Shown here piece after piece: positions 34,701 to 46,230 of a stretch of 64,000 nt of DNA. The notes beneath the pieces were generated by a model. That model was not told where the DNA came from. It made no database searches and was given only the letters and a program-made list of their open reading frames with translations. The stretch lies in assembly GCA_034008185.1 (NCBI GenBank), contig CM067081.1, positions 31,618,806 through 31,682,805 of the forward strand, read 5' to 3'. Origin of the DNA: Gorsachius magnificus. Taxonomy: Eukaryota; Chordata; Aves; Pelecaniformes; Ardeidae. Positions within the stretch are counted from its first letter, which is position 1. Each line of letters opens with the position of its first letter. Both the position numbers and the translations under genes were made by a program.

Positions 34701-37700
34701 ATCTTTGTGGGCGACTGAAACCCATCGGAGAATTTGTATGGGCTCTTCAAGGGCGAGATGTAGATGTTATTGCCAGCAGGGACACGCCGAGGAGAGTTGG
34801 AAAACTGGTAAGGGCTGCGAGGAATGTGTGGGATAGGTGACAGAGTGGGAGGCTATAAAAATAATAAAATAATCATAAGGTTTTATTGTCTATCTATTCC
34901 TATTCTATTAACTAATTAACACTGAACACAAGTAGCAGCTTACCCTGTTGGAGGCATACTGCAAAATGTTCGTTTTCAGCTTCTGCATAAACACTAAGTT
35001 GTAGAAGACTATGATGGAGTCATACTGTTCTTCCCTGATAAGAACACGTTTGAAAGTCTATATAGGGTGAGAAAATCATACACAGTAAAAAAAAAAAAAA
35101 GACAATTTACATTTGACAAACTCTCAAAGCCCTTCAAAAAAATCTGCGTTTGATACGAGTGAAGATGGCATGTGCATTGTATGCAAGCCATTGTAGCTGC
35201 TATTTAGAACTGCTTTAAATTATTTCTTTTTTCCAAACATGTATGAACATCAGTAGAGGCACCTATTTAATTAACTGGCACAGCCCGTTAATGTGAACGC
35301 AGTTCATCAGTACTTTAACATTTTCCAAATTTCAGCTCCATTTACTTTCACACACACGTTTGTCAAAAAAAAGGCTTCGCTACTGTGCACACCTTGCAAG
35401 GCTAAAAACATCATTACCAACCTGATATGGGTAAGAGAGTTCTTTCAGCTTGGAGACAAAAGTCTGGAGTTTGGCCAACATGCGCAAATACACTGTGAGA
35501 AATTCTGCTACTAAAAGGATGCCTACAGTTCAATTAACTGTTTGATTGTTTGATTTTCTATTGACATAATTATCATTTTGTGCAGAGATTTAAATACAGT
35601 AAGGCCCTTGCAAAGAAAGGGACCTCTCAGTGTCAGAATTAAGCCTGCAAGTTTAATACGTACACCCCTGTTTGATAGAACACACAAATCTATTTGATAT
35701 CTTGTTTCTATTGAAAGCTTCTACAGAAAGTTACCTGCTTATCTCCCCATAACGCCAAGTTAGGTAGCTCTTAAAAGAACTTGGGCTGTCTTTGAAAATC
35801 CTATTAGCACTAGACCTGAATCTTTCATCCGGTCTCCAAATAGAATCATAACCTATCATCTAGTATCTTTATGTAAAAAAGTGGAATGAAGTTTGCTTTT
35901 CTGAGGAGAGTTACCAAAGTATTTGTGCGAGATGTTTAAGGAGACATGTAGTATTAGAGCCGATTTTCTCCTCCACAAAATGGAGATACAGTGAAGCAGA
36001 AGTTTTCTTTTATACATTCAGGTGTGGGTATGGGTTTTTTTTATTTTAGACAGAAACAATTAGTTTATAACATTTTTATGGAAGGATAATATTAAAGAAT
36101 TTCCATACCTCTTGATTTGTGTTGGGAAGCTCCTTGTATGCCGAAACTATTATTTTAAATCGAAGATCTACATTCTTTACTTTGCATATGCCATACATGG
36201 AACACATCATGATCTATTAAAGAAACAAGACAAGACAACTGGAAGTGCAGAAAATTAATTCAGCTTCTTTAATTTCAAGTTAAGAAATCAATTGATGAGC
36301 TTTCTATTACTGATTGTGCTCTATGAACTGGAGCGCAACTCAACTTCTAAGAACTTCCAGAATATAAGTCATAGAATCACAGAATGGTTTAGGTTGGAAA
36401 AGACATTTAACATCATCAAGTCCAACTGTTAAACCTAACACTGCCATCCCACCACTAAACCATCTCCCTATGCACCTCATCTACTCATCTTTTAAATACC
36501 TCCAGGGATGGGGATTCAACCACTTCCCTGGGCAGCCTGTTCCAATGCCTGACAACCCTTTTGGTGAAGAAATTTTTCCTAATGTCTAGCCTAAACCTGC
36601 CCTGGCGCAGCTTCAGGCCATTTCCCCTCATCCTATCACCCGTTACCAGGGAGAAGAGGCCGACCCCCACCTCACTACACCCTCCTGTCAGGCAGTTGTA
36701 GAGGGAGATAAGGACTCCCCTCAGCCTCCTCTTCTCCAGGCTGAACAACCCCAGTCGTTCCTCATCAGACTTGTGCTCCAGACCCCCCAACAGCTTTGCT
36801 GTTCTCCTCTGGACATGTTCCAGCAACACAAAGCCTTTCTTGAAGCGAGGGGCCTGAAACTGAACACAGTATTCGAGGTGCGGTCTCACCGGTGCCGAGC
36901 ACAGGGGCAGGATCACTTCCCTACTCCTGTTGGCCACACCATTCCTGATACAAGCCAGGATGCCATTGGCCTTCTTGGCCACCTGGGCACACTGCTGGCT
37001 CATATTCAGCCGGCTGTCAACCAGTACCCCCAGGACCTTTTCTGCCGGGCAGCTTTCCAGCCACTCTTCCCCAAGCCTGTAGCGTTGCATGGGGTTGTTG
37101 CAACGCAAGTCAACTACTGTTCCCTCCGTTTCTGCATGACAATCAACTAACTGGAGCTGATAGTATCTTCTCCAACTCATTTCACATGCTGCAATATCAG
37201 GGTAGAATAACAAAACATTTATCAGCCACACACATTGTCTTCCCAAAGAAAATCAGTATTTTCTTATGCAAATTACTTGAAATTTGATGTGTCTTCATTA
37301 TTTTGAAAATAGCTGTAAATGGTATTTGAAGATCCCATAGTAAGTAACTGCCAGTACTTCAAAAAACCTGAATGACAGACTCCACTCTAAATTAATTTCT
37401 CCTTTGAGTGATCACTAGAGAAATAAAAACTCGGATTACAATTTCTAATGGCTAAAGAACATATAAGGAACATTTTGTTCAGGAGAGTCTTTTTAAACTT
37501 TTTAAAATTTTTTTGTTAATGTTACCTGGTCCAAGTGCCTGTCTCTCATAAGTTCATACTCATTTTGCAGTGTGTGCTGGAAGAGGGTCCAGATCAAGGG
37601 TTCCAGGTCAGGATGTTCAGAGAGAAGCCGAAAGAAAAGGGTATGCAGTCGAAGATAGGCCAGTAGATACACTTGAGAAAGAGAGAAGAAAATAAAATGA

Positions 37701-39044
37701 AATGGTAATTATAGGGGTATATAAAACAAAAGAAGCATGATGGAGGTGGGACAGCAACTGAACGTTCACCGTTCCCTACTACAAGAACTATGAGCCATCA
37801 AATGAAGGCAGTAGAAGCCAGGTTCAAAATAAATGGAAAAGATTCTTCATGCAACAGGTAATGGACACATGGAAGTCCACACCAAACAATGCACGTATGT
37901 CTATGCTGATTCAAAAAGAGTCTGAACAAGCATTTGGAACACAAATCTTCTGAGAGTTACTAAGCAGACACATCGCAAGAGGCTCAGGAAAACCCCTGAG
38001 CTGACGAAAGTCAGCTTGGGAAAAGCATTGGGAAAGCATTCAGGGGAAGCCCCATATATGCTTGCCCAGTTCTTAAGTTTTCCATGACATCTATTTATGG
38101 GCGCTGCTGGAAAAGGGATACTATGATAGAAGAACCCTCCATCTGAGCCCACAAGGCCATTCTTACAATCAATAGATAAGTCTTTGGTTCGAAATTGCAA
38201 TGTGTGTAGAGCACATGCATTAACCTGCTGGCATCATTTTACTCCTTCTTCCAACGGTAGCTGAGGGTTTGCACAGTGTTTACTACAGATCCTATTATAA
38301 TCTTTTAAGAAATGTTGAGCTCCAAAACCCCAAGAGGATAAATAACAACTTTGCAATTTCAGCATGTACAGAAGTAACAAACCTTTTTTGTAGAACAGGG
38401 AGAGGGAGGTAGATTTCTGTGGTTTCTGTGCTTGGGGGTTCACAGCTGGCTGAGCATCTGGAGTGGAAGTAGCACTTGGAGGAGGTCCAGATGTTTTCTT
38501 CTTAGGAGATCTCACAGGAGAAAGATAGCTGGAGATTCAACATATATTAGGCACTTTAACATCACAGGATAAAGGAATAATTTTATATGAATAATAAAGG
38601 AACGCTTCCCTCTTCTCCCATTAGAAGAAATTAATTGCTACTGTAACCTGTTATTCCCATATCAGGAATTAAAAATTCAAGTTATTGATTAAATACCTGA
38701 TAAAGGGACTTATTTATTCCTAGACAAGTAAGAAAACAGTTTGCAATTACAAGTTTGATAGTGCTCGGAAAAAAATATTTCAGAATTTGACTTGGCTAAA
38801 TTTACATTTGCAGCAGCATAACCTAAGCACCAAGCCTAACAAGAAGGAAAACGGAATACAAATGGATTTAAATTAAGGGAATTAATTCACATTTTACTAG
38901 ACCTTCAAGCACGCGTGTCACTTACAGGTCTGCTGCAGTGTGATTGTGTTGGAGAGGCACATTGAGAGTGGAAGTGGGTTCAGGCTGATCAGTTTGGCCT
39001 TCTCGTTCTTTTGACTGCTTGATAAGATCAAACAGAGGTGACCC
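31696..39044 (-). CDS. RB1: RB1, retinoblastoma protein, last ten coding exons (18-27)
   Basis: Minus-strand exons in transcript order: 38926-39044, 38383-38528, 37526-37671, 36109-36213, 34944-35057, 34686-34852, 33723-33753, 33233-33375, 32707-32756, 31696-31769. Lengths 119, 146, 146, 105, 114, 167, 31, 143, 50, 74 match human exons 18-27 except exon 23 (+3). They give 364 residues plus TGA, equivalent to human 566-928. Content: end of pocket A, spacer with [11 protein letters not shown] (CDK sites S608/S612), pocket B with the LxCxE cleft residues (Tyr and Lys in SMYGICK, Tyr-Asn in VFYN), then the C-terminal tail with CDK sites ([28 protein letters not shown]), the KPLKRLRF cyclin-docking and NLS region and the DEADG caspase site. 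Known role: binds E2F-DP and chromatin regulators in the nucleus to block S-phase entry. Exons 1-17 lie beyond 64000. Confidence 0.97.
31770..32706 (-). other. RB1: RB1 intron 26
   Basis: 937 bp, with an A-rich plus-strand stretch beside exon 27 that is the polypyrimidine tract of its acceptor. No repeat recognised. Confidence 0.8.
32707..32756 (-). CDS. RB1: RB1 exon 26 (50-bp microexon)
   Basis: 50 bp, as in human. The acceptor is tctgcag and the donor ATGA|gtgagt. Encodes [16 protein letters not shown], almost identical to mammals. Confidence 0.96.
32757..33232 (-). other. RB1: RB1 intron 25
   Basis: 476 bp; contains an A12 run near 32790; nothing else seen. Confidence 0.8.
33233..33375 (-). 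CDS. RB1: RB1 exon 25
   Basis: 143 bp, as in human. The acceptor is atttcag and the donor GGAAG|gtaaga. Encodes [20 protein letters not shown], then [18 protein letters not shown]. It holds part of the E2F-DP-binding C-terminal core, the bipartite nuclear localisation signal, the cyclin-docking RxL-type motif and the DEADG caspase site. Confidence 0.96.
33376..33722 (-). other. RB1: RB1 intron 24
   Basis: 347 bp, AT-rich, nothing recognised. Confidence 0.8.
33723..33753 (-). CDS. RB1: RB1 exon 24 (31-bp microexon)
   Basis: Exactly 31 bp, as in mammals, encoding [10 protein letters not shown]. The acceptor is tttggcag and the donor GGG|gtgagt. Too small to find by ORF length; placed by homology and phase. 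Confidence 0.95.
33754..34685 (-). other. RB1: RB1 intron 23
   Basis: 932 bp with the A25 run at 34445-34469. Confidence 0.8.
34445..34469. repeat. A25 homopolymer in RB1 intron 23
   Basis: 25 consecutive A on the plus strand (T25 in the RB1 transcript), in the intron between RB1 exons 23 and 24. It is not next to the exon 24 acceptor, so it is not its polypyrimidine tract. Confidence 0.9.
34686..34852 (-). CDS. RB1: RB1 exon 23
   Basis: 167 bp, three more than human, because one codon is added in [13 protein letters not shown]. Encodes [20 protein letters not shown] through [13 protein letters not shown] sites equivalent to S780, S788, S795, S807, S811 and T826 are kept; the T821 site reads Ser-Pro instead of Thr-Pro. 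The intron to exon 22 is only 91 bp. Confidence 0.96.
34944..35057 (-). CDS. RB1: RB1 exon 22
   Basis: 114 bp, phase 0 at both ends. Encodes [20 protein letters not shown] then [18 protein letters not shown], the last pocket B helices. Tyr756, Asn757, Met761 and Lys765 equivalents are present. Confidence 0.97.
35058..36108 (-). other. RB1: RB1 intron 21
   Basis: 1,051 bp, AT-rich. An A14 tract near 35087-35100 lies close to the exon 22 acceptor and reads as part of its T-rich tract. Confidence 0.8.
36109..36213 (-). CDS. RB1: RB1 exon 21
   Basis: 105 bp, as in human. The acceptor is ttaatag and the donor GAG|gtatgg. Encodes [20 protein letters not shown]. The equivalents of Cys706, Tyr709 and Lys713 are all intact, so the LxCxE cleft looks functional. 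It is separated from exon 20 by an intron carrying a 0.7 kb CR1. Confidence 0.97.
36214..37525 (-). other. RB1: RB1 intron 20
   Basis: 1.3 kb, more than half of it the CR1 fragment at 36370-37103. Confidence 0.85.
36370..37103 (-). mobile_element. CR1 LINE fragment in RB1 intron 20
   Basis: Read on the minus strand it encodes the RT C-terminal region ([59 protein letters not shown]) and ends with the CR1 tail (TTCTGTGATTCTATGACT). It is the same subfamily as the 21.8-23.7 kb element. It is in RB1-sense orientation, about 160 bp past the acceptor of exon 21. Confidence 0.92.
37526..37671 (-). CDS. RB1: RB1 exon 20
   Basis: 146 bp. The donor is CAG|gtaaca. Encodes [20 protein letters not shown] then [20 protein letters not shown] and LMRDRHLDQ, the first helices of pocket B. 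Arg661 (low-penetrance retinoblastoma site in humans) is conserved. Human Arg656 is Leu and human Cys666-Glu667 is Phe-Phe. Confidence 0.96.
37672..38382 (-). other. RB1: RB1 intron 19
   Basis: 711 bp, nothing recognised. Confidence 0.8.
38383..38528 (-). CDS. RB1: RB1 exon 19
   Basis: 146 bp. The acceptor is tctccag. Encodes [20 protein letters not shown], then a variable Ser/Pro/Gln-rich spacer and [11 protein letters not shown], the start of pocket B. The donor reads AAAAAAG|gtttgt, weaker than the other RB1 donors here. Confidence 0.95.
38529..38925 (-). other. RB1: RB1 intron 18
   Basis: 397 bp, AT-rich, nothing recognised. Confidence 0.8.
38926..39044 (-). CDS. RB1: RB1 exon 18
   Basis: 119 bp, the human exon 18 length. 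The acceptor reads tttttctag and the donor GACCT|gtaagt. Encodes [20 protein letters not shown] and the spacer up to NHTAAD. The first residue is Gly where human has Asp566; the following Ser567-Pro is kept. The spacer is the fastest-changing part of the protein. Confidence 0.95.
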
Positions 39045-41584
39045 CTAGAAAAACCGACAGTAACAGTACAATTATACTGAGAATAGGAAACCAGTGGATG
39101 GATTTTGTTCCTTCTTCCCTAAAAACAACCCCCAAAATATGATCCTACACAGAAGATTAATGCTTTGAAATACTTCAGAACGCTCATGTTTTGCCAGATG
39201 AATTTTAACTATCTAACTGACAAATTTTAACTATTAAATACACCAAACCTTTTTTTGTTTCAATAGCAGTCCATTAGATATAGGCTAACTACAGAGTTGA
39301 GACATAACTGTAATTTTCTAGATTCTCTTGTTATTTCCTATTAAATAGCCATTCCTGAAAAGAAGGGCAAACAATACAAGAAAATACATAACAGGTCACA
39401 TTTCCAGAAAAAAACCCCAACATATTGGTGACTAAAAGTTACTGCTGTATCTGGTGTCAATACATTTCTGCTACAACATCTACCCAATATTTTACACATG
39501 ATAATATACAAAACACAGTCGTAGCTCATCCAGCTGCGCTGGGGACTATTCAGATCTCTACAGTATCATGTTCCAGAGCTATCTCTGGCAAGAGTTATAG
39601 TCACTCACATTAAGTCTCTGCCCTCATGCCCAAAACCAAGAACCATTTTGATTTTTAGGTCAATTATCAGTACTTTAGGCAAGGCAGCTGCAATACCTCT
39701 GAACCGACTAAGAGCGTGAGGCAGAGGGCGATGCAGCCGGGATGTAAGTGGAATGGAGAAGGTTCTGGCTGAAGCAACGTTAGTGCTACTGCTGACATTA
39801 GGAATAACCAGCAGCCTTGCAGAAAAAAAATCTCAGGCTTTTGCTCTGTGTGTGTCACGTACAGAGTAGAATTATGCTGAAACAGCAAGACTGCATGGGA
39901 AAATATTTTGGTACCCTATTTATAATTAATTTTGAAAATACAGGGTTGCGGGCTTCTGGTTTTTTATTTTCTTTAAACAGGAGACTCATCCTTGAGCACA
40001 ATGTTGCCTTCCAACAGTGCAGCATCAGAACTCCAGAAGCAATAGAAGAACATCTGACTAGCAAGTATCTGCTTTCTTGGGGGGAAAGCAGTGTCCATTC
40101 AGACTGGGAATGAAGTGGGCAAAACCAGACATTCAGCATTTTCCTCCACATGATCCCCCAAAAGACAGCAGTAAAATCCATCAGCTCAACGCTTTGTACG
40201 TAATGCATCGTTTGATTGTCCAAGGCCTATCTGATCCTACAAATGCATGCTATTAATATTAAAATATGATGGCACAGATGACAAATCTGTAGCTACAATA
40301 ACAAACAGGAGCAAAGCACACATGTAAAGCAAGCTGCACCACCTGGCTAAGGCAGTAAGAAAAGGCCTAGTAAAACTAGACTAGATTTACTAGAATTAAA
40401 ACCAGCATTAAGAATTTCCTCATTTAGCCTTATTTCCAAAAAAAATAACATTTTTCTTCCGAAGTGCATCAACTAAAAATTCAGAGCAACAAGACAAGAG
40501 TGACTTGAGATTTACAATTTTTCACATTGTGTAATTTTTAAATTATGATTTTGGCAGTACTGGAGCTGTTTCATCCATAACAGAAAAACATCAGTTACTG
40601 ACTCATAACCGCATAGTTATTCCTCCATCATTTCTCGACCAGATAAGTACTTGGGCTGATTTGCATCATCTTTCCCTGGACTTAGTGCACGCACTTCCCG
40701 CTTGCTTCCTTCAGCACTGCCCTTCCTGGAAATGCCGCGCCATGACCTTCTCCATTTCCCATTCTTCCAGCCACTTGGCCTCTTCCTTTTTATTATTTCC
40801 ATCAGTGTTTCACTATGCTCTGAAGAAGCCAGTTTTTTTTCCCAGAGCAATCACTAATTTATTGCTGAAACATCTTTTGATTCCTTGATTAAGAGCGAAT
40901 CCCGCTTCATTCATTTCACATTTTAGCTATTAGTGACTGAGAAAGTCTTGTTTTCAATGAAGCGTCAGTAGGAGGGAAAGGGGTTGATAGAGGGGAATGA
41001 GACGTCAAGGAACAGAAGCAAAAGTTACTATTTTGGAAGCTAGCGCTTGAGACCAGCGGTTCCAGGTCCTCTCTCAACCCTGCTCCCATTTACACTACAC
41101 AGAGTGCAACTTCATTAGATACGGCAAGGGGACACAGCAGCTTGCGACCTATGGAGGGGACCTGTCTACCTTTGCACCATTTCTACTCCTCCTCTTCTAC
41201 TTCCCAGCCTTGATAACCAGTCAATCCCTGTGTAAGTCAATTCAATGCACTAAACCAGCAGAAAGTTAACAAAAAAACCAAAACCAGATTTAAGCCAGCT
41301 CTGCAGAGAATCACAAGCAAAGCCAGAACAGGCATTAAGCCAAGACAGGGCAACAACACCATGAAGGTCGGGAGCAAAGCAGGAAAGAGCAGAAAACAAG
41401 GAGTAGGAGAGGTCCTGCATTTACTGACAAAAACCCATTCAATCAGCTGACTGGCATGCGAAACTTCATCCTACATGAATTTATGACACCTACTGCTGCT
41501 TCCCATCAGTTAGATGAACTACAGTTAGCAAGAGAGTATTCTTAGTGTAAAAACATACAGAGTAGCAACATGCAGCAAGTCACA

Positions 41585-41692
41585 CAGAATCACAGAACGA
41601 CAGGGGTTGGAAGAGACCTCGTGAGATCATCTAGTCCAACCCTCCTGCTAAAGCAGGTTCACCTACAGCATGTTACACAGGACTTCCAATAC
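41585..41692 (-). mobile_element. CR1 LINE 3' end in RB1 intron 17
   Basis: ACAGAATCACAGAACGACAG, GGGTTGGAAGAGACCTCGTG and GATCATCTAGTCCAACCCTC form a CR1 tail in reverse orientation, about 0.1 kb. It belongs to a different subfamily from the 45.8 kb copy. Confidence 0.85.
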
Positions 41693-44600
41693 ATCTTTTT
41701 TGGTTCCCACAAACACTAAATGACACGGTGGTTAAAAATGTGCCAGGGTGAATGTGGTGTTGCCACTCAGCTGGCCCCCGGCAGCGCAGACCAGCCAGCA
41801 TCAGCAACGGTGGGATGTGAGAACGCACTGACTCAACGTGTGCCCTTGGGCAAACCAAACCGGGGTTTGCCCACCCTGCCTGCAGCAACTTTGTTAGCGC
41901 TGCGGTTGCACAAGCAGGAAAAGGTTTTTTAGTTTTCAGACTTGGTGAAATTTAAGGTGGCTGTTCTGCCGAAAACACTTTCCACCTTCCAGTTGAGAGG
42001 ACTTCAGGTGAAGCCCTCCGTGCTCTTTCTGCAGGGACCCCTACCACTCTTGCTGGTAGCTTTCCAAATGCACAGCCACAACCACTACGGAGCTGGAGAA
42101 GAGAAGTAGGTGCCACACTGATGAGACCGGTGCCTCACAAAAAAACCAAAAACAAACAAAAAAAACCCCTAACAGAGTATACCATAATACAGAAATACGC
42201 AGAGGTCAAACGCATCTACCCCCCACCTTGCAAAAGTGATGGGTTTAATTGCAACCTTGCCTCCTTTCTTTATATTTAAGGACGAAAAGGACTTCTATTT
42301 AGTGACCCTGAAGTGCATTCTGCAGCTTGCAGGGAGTTTTCAAGCTTATCAAGGCAAACTCTGTTCAGCTTCAGTCCCACTATTTGGTATTCAACAATCT
42401 ACCTCTCGCTCGAATGAGCAAAATGTAATGTCATTAACCAGACAATTACCAGTCCTCTAAGTAATAGTCACAAAAGAACTTTAACCCCCAGGTCCGGCTT
42501 TATCGAACAGGAATGTTTATCAGCAGCTTGTTTCTAAGGCGACATTATTCACACTATCTTTTACAAATTTTATATTGCTTTTGAAAGCTTTTAAGCAGCA
42601 TTGCAGGTCAACAGGTCACCTCCAATGCATTCCTTTCACATTTTTTTTAATTTAATGCTCAATAAGTGATTAATGTTACTAGATGCAGCCATGGAATAGA
42701 TTTTACTAATTAAGTGAAATTCTGCTTTTCATTGGAGACTTCCCTGCAATGGCTAGAGAAACCCCATTTTATTAGTGCAGAAAGGGAGAAAGCAATTAAG
42801 GCCTAAAATTCGTCAGGGTCAAACAGCCATTGGCATCAGAATGAAGAATAAGACTGAAACCTGACTCAGTCTCCTCTCACTCTAGCCAGGGCTAACTATA
42901 ACTCCGCAACGCTAAACGCCGTGAATTAAGCGGGGCTTTGTTAAGTGAGCCTCTGCGGGACGCTTCCCTGCAGCAACACCTGCATAGCAAGCATCTGCGG
43001 TGATTTTTTCCCAGTCTGAAAGTTCCTTTTATGGATAAACCAGGCAGGATTTCTTGTTGACTAATCTTTATTTAGCTATGGTGAAACTACAGGACACACA
43101 GGTGCTTCCCAGCTTCCTGATCTTTACATCAGCTCTGTCCCAACAATGTGTTTAACTGCACTTTGGTTTCCACAAAAAAAAGATTAAATGAAAGACCTAA
43201 ATCCTTAAATATGGAGAACAGCTACCCTGGGGTTTGGGTGTAGTCCGCTGACTACAGAGGAAGTCCCAGAGCAGCTTTGCCCGCAGCAGTGCTAATTAGC
43301 AGTTCGCAGTATTTTAAAAACTGCTTTTGCCTTCATTTTCTATTGCTGTATGCTTTTATTCTTTATAATAATTTCCTAATCGATCTTCAGGTTTTAGTTG
43401 TTTGCGCACAATAAATTTTAATGCACTATGTGCATTTAATGAAAATGTGTGTATATCTCAGTGCCAAGATCCTTTTTGGGGTGTTTTGTTTGGTTGGATT
43501 TTTGATTTTGTTATAATCAACACCACCTCAAAGTACTGCATCACTCAATACAATACGTAACATTAAGAAACATTCCTCTTTGTAATATGCTGAAAGGTGG
43601 CTGTGATTTTGCAAGGCAAAACAAAGCTGATTTAGAATTGACAGCTTTGGAATGGAAGCGCAAGGACTGGACTGGCATGAGCTATTTCTGCTCCTTTTTC
43701 CCATGCCAGAATTGCATGCCCAGATATTTGACTTTTGCTTGCAACTGTGTTTTCAGAAGCTTCATGGGGAATTTAGTATTCAGATTTCTGAAACAATTTT
43801 GGCCTACCAAAACAAAATATACTTCACGGTCTGAATTTAAATAGCATTTACCATGAAAAAACAGTAAGATTAAGGACCATGTTTTAATTTCAAGCACATG
43901 AGTTGCGTTATATAAATTATGATCCTATTAGGGCTTGTTCTTTAAAAATTTATAGAGAAAAATGTTAAAACCCGCAGTGTTAACAGTTTAATTAATGTAA
44001 GGATACTGTCAGATCTGCTTTTAACTCCTTAGAGCAAACGTATGCTTAATACAAGTCCTATTCCTACTTTACTGATCTCCAGCATTTAAAATCAAGTAAT
44101 ACTGTCATCAAGCTTTGTGAGGATCTTCTTTTATCTAAATGCATAGTATGCAAAGCTAAAAAAAAAAAAAGCAGAAGAGAAACAGTAACTGTAATTAGTT
44201 CTGGTCATTTGAGAGCAATATTTTGACGGGATTTTCCTCCTCACACAAGAGGCTTAGAAAGTCATAAACTACAGAGGAAGCGACAAGCACATACAGATAC
44301 ATGTACAGATCATGCAAACGCTGATTATTTGAAGTTCTTGACACAAAGCACATGAGCAGCTGACCTGAAAGCGGGTCTCAAGCCTGTTAGGAGTTTTCAA
44401 GTCCAGTTCTCTCATGTTCCAGTTTCTTGTAAAATAAAATAGCTATTGCACCCAAACAAGAATAACTGCTCCTCTGCTCTGGCACGTAGGACCCACTGTG
44501 GAAATGGGGAACTGATTTAGGCAGTCTCTAGTGTATATACATACATACTAATATGAAATAAAGCATCTCTAATGGGAGAAACGGAGATTTCCTATCAAAA

Positions 44601-45813
44601 GTTATTTGAAGGCCTAGTAAAAAAGGAGATTGAATCTCTTCAGTCAGACCGTGGATATGCAGCTTAAACTTCTGTTGCTCAATAATGCTGCAAATCCATT
44701 TTCTTTGCAGTTTTGCAATAATCGAGACTTCCTCAAAAGCCTCTGGAGAAACCTGGCAAATCTTGGTAGAATTCAGAAATTATTTCGGAACAATCAATAC
44801 CACAATTTTCAACCCCTCTACTCCCAAAATTGCTCTTCACCAGATGGTTTTATATTACCAATTACCTATGGTTTACAGGGTCTCTCAAAGGCCCATGGGG
44901 CCACCTCACCGCAGGATACAAGAGCATCATCGAAATACGCTTCCTAGCAATGGAGAAGGATGCATGTGAGAACAGCCATCAAACTTCTGAGAGGCCCACC
45001 ACATATGTGTCTTCCCCAGAAATTATGGGAAGGCATAGGGACCAATGAAAAAAATGAATACTTGAGAAGCATATGACAGCAAGACAAACAGTTGACAGCC
45101 ACAATGAGATATCTGGGGTGATAGTTGCTATTAAAAACAGCAACAAAGTCAAGCTAAATTAAAAAGTGAAACAAACTTAAATGCGACCCAGGGATTCCAG
45201 AACTTCCATTTTTTTCTTCAGTTTTTAAATTTTAACCATAAGGATGACAGACCTTCTGTGTTAAGATGGTGACTAATACTATTGGTATGTTCAAAAATAC
45301 TACACAGACTGATAACACACTGCAAACAGGGAAACTACTCATATGGTTACTGCTTTCTAAGCTCTCCAAACCAATCACTGGTTGAATATTGAAGAGAAAA
45401 ATGAACCATGGTCATCAGGACTGCTCCTATGTGCCAAGCCTGTGAGACTAACTTTTTAAAAATCGCTTTGAAAGGAGTTTTGAAAGACAGTCTACAAGAA
45501 GAACTACATTTTTATTCAACTAGTGTGTTTAAACTGCTCAGGATCACCCGGGGAAAACGACTGCTACTACACAGCTTGCAGTAGGCTCTTGCAACCACTT
45601 CCTTCAGCAGTTTTTCTCCTCAAGACTCAACACAACTTACAGCGCTTTTTAAAAAGAAAAAGAAAGGCTTGCTGCATAATTAAGGAGTTATTATTCAGCA
45701 CGTTAAAGGCTTAATTACACAAATACTCTAAGTCAGTACAAGCCAGTATTCCACCAAAAGACATAGCCCCAAACTTCTCCATCTACCTGCGCTCTCCCTC
45801 CCTCCTCCCAACC

Positions 45814-46230
45814 ATAGAATCATAGAATCATAGAATCATAGAATGTTTTGGGTTGGAAGGGACCCCTAGAGGTCATCTAGTCCAACCCCCCTGCATTGAG
45901 CAGGGACACCGCTAACTAGATCAGGCTGCTCAGAGCCCCATCCAACCTGGCCTTGAATGTTCCCAGGGATGGGGCCTCCACCACCTCTCTGGGAAACCCC
46001 TGCCAGTGTTTCACCACCCTCGTAAAGAATTTCCTCCTTATATCCAGTCTAAACCTACCCTGCTTCAGTTTAAAACCATTACCCCTTGTGCTGTCACAGC
46101 TGGCCCTACTAAAAAGATTTTCCCCATCTTTCCTGTAGGCCCCCTTTAGATACTGAAAGGCCGTAATCAGGTCTCCCCGCAGCCTTCTCTTCTCCAGGCT
46201 GAACAAGCCCAACTCCCTCAGCCTGTCCTG
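45814..46230 (-). mobile_element. CR1 LINE 3' fragment in RB1 intron 17
   Basis: Four tandem copies of the CATAGAAT-type terminal unit at 45814-45845, then the same sequence as the 11505 element (GGGTTGGAAGGGACCCCTAG), including the roughly 70 bases missing there. The minus strand encodes [19 protein letters not shown]. It ends abruptly at CCTCAGCCTGTCCTG. Confidence 0.9.

Noticed and set aside
37526..37671. Possible disabling Cys-to-Phe change of the RB1 pocket (Leu-Phe-Phe-Arg in exon 20)
   Set aside because: The tumour-associated Cys706 is in exon 21 (IMMC) and is intact; the exon 20 difference is at positions equivalent to 666-667 and is more likely a lineage substitution.
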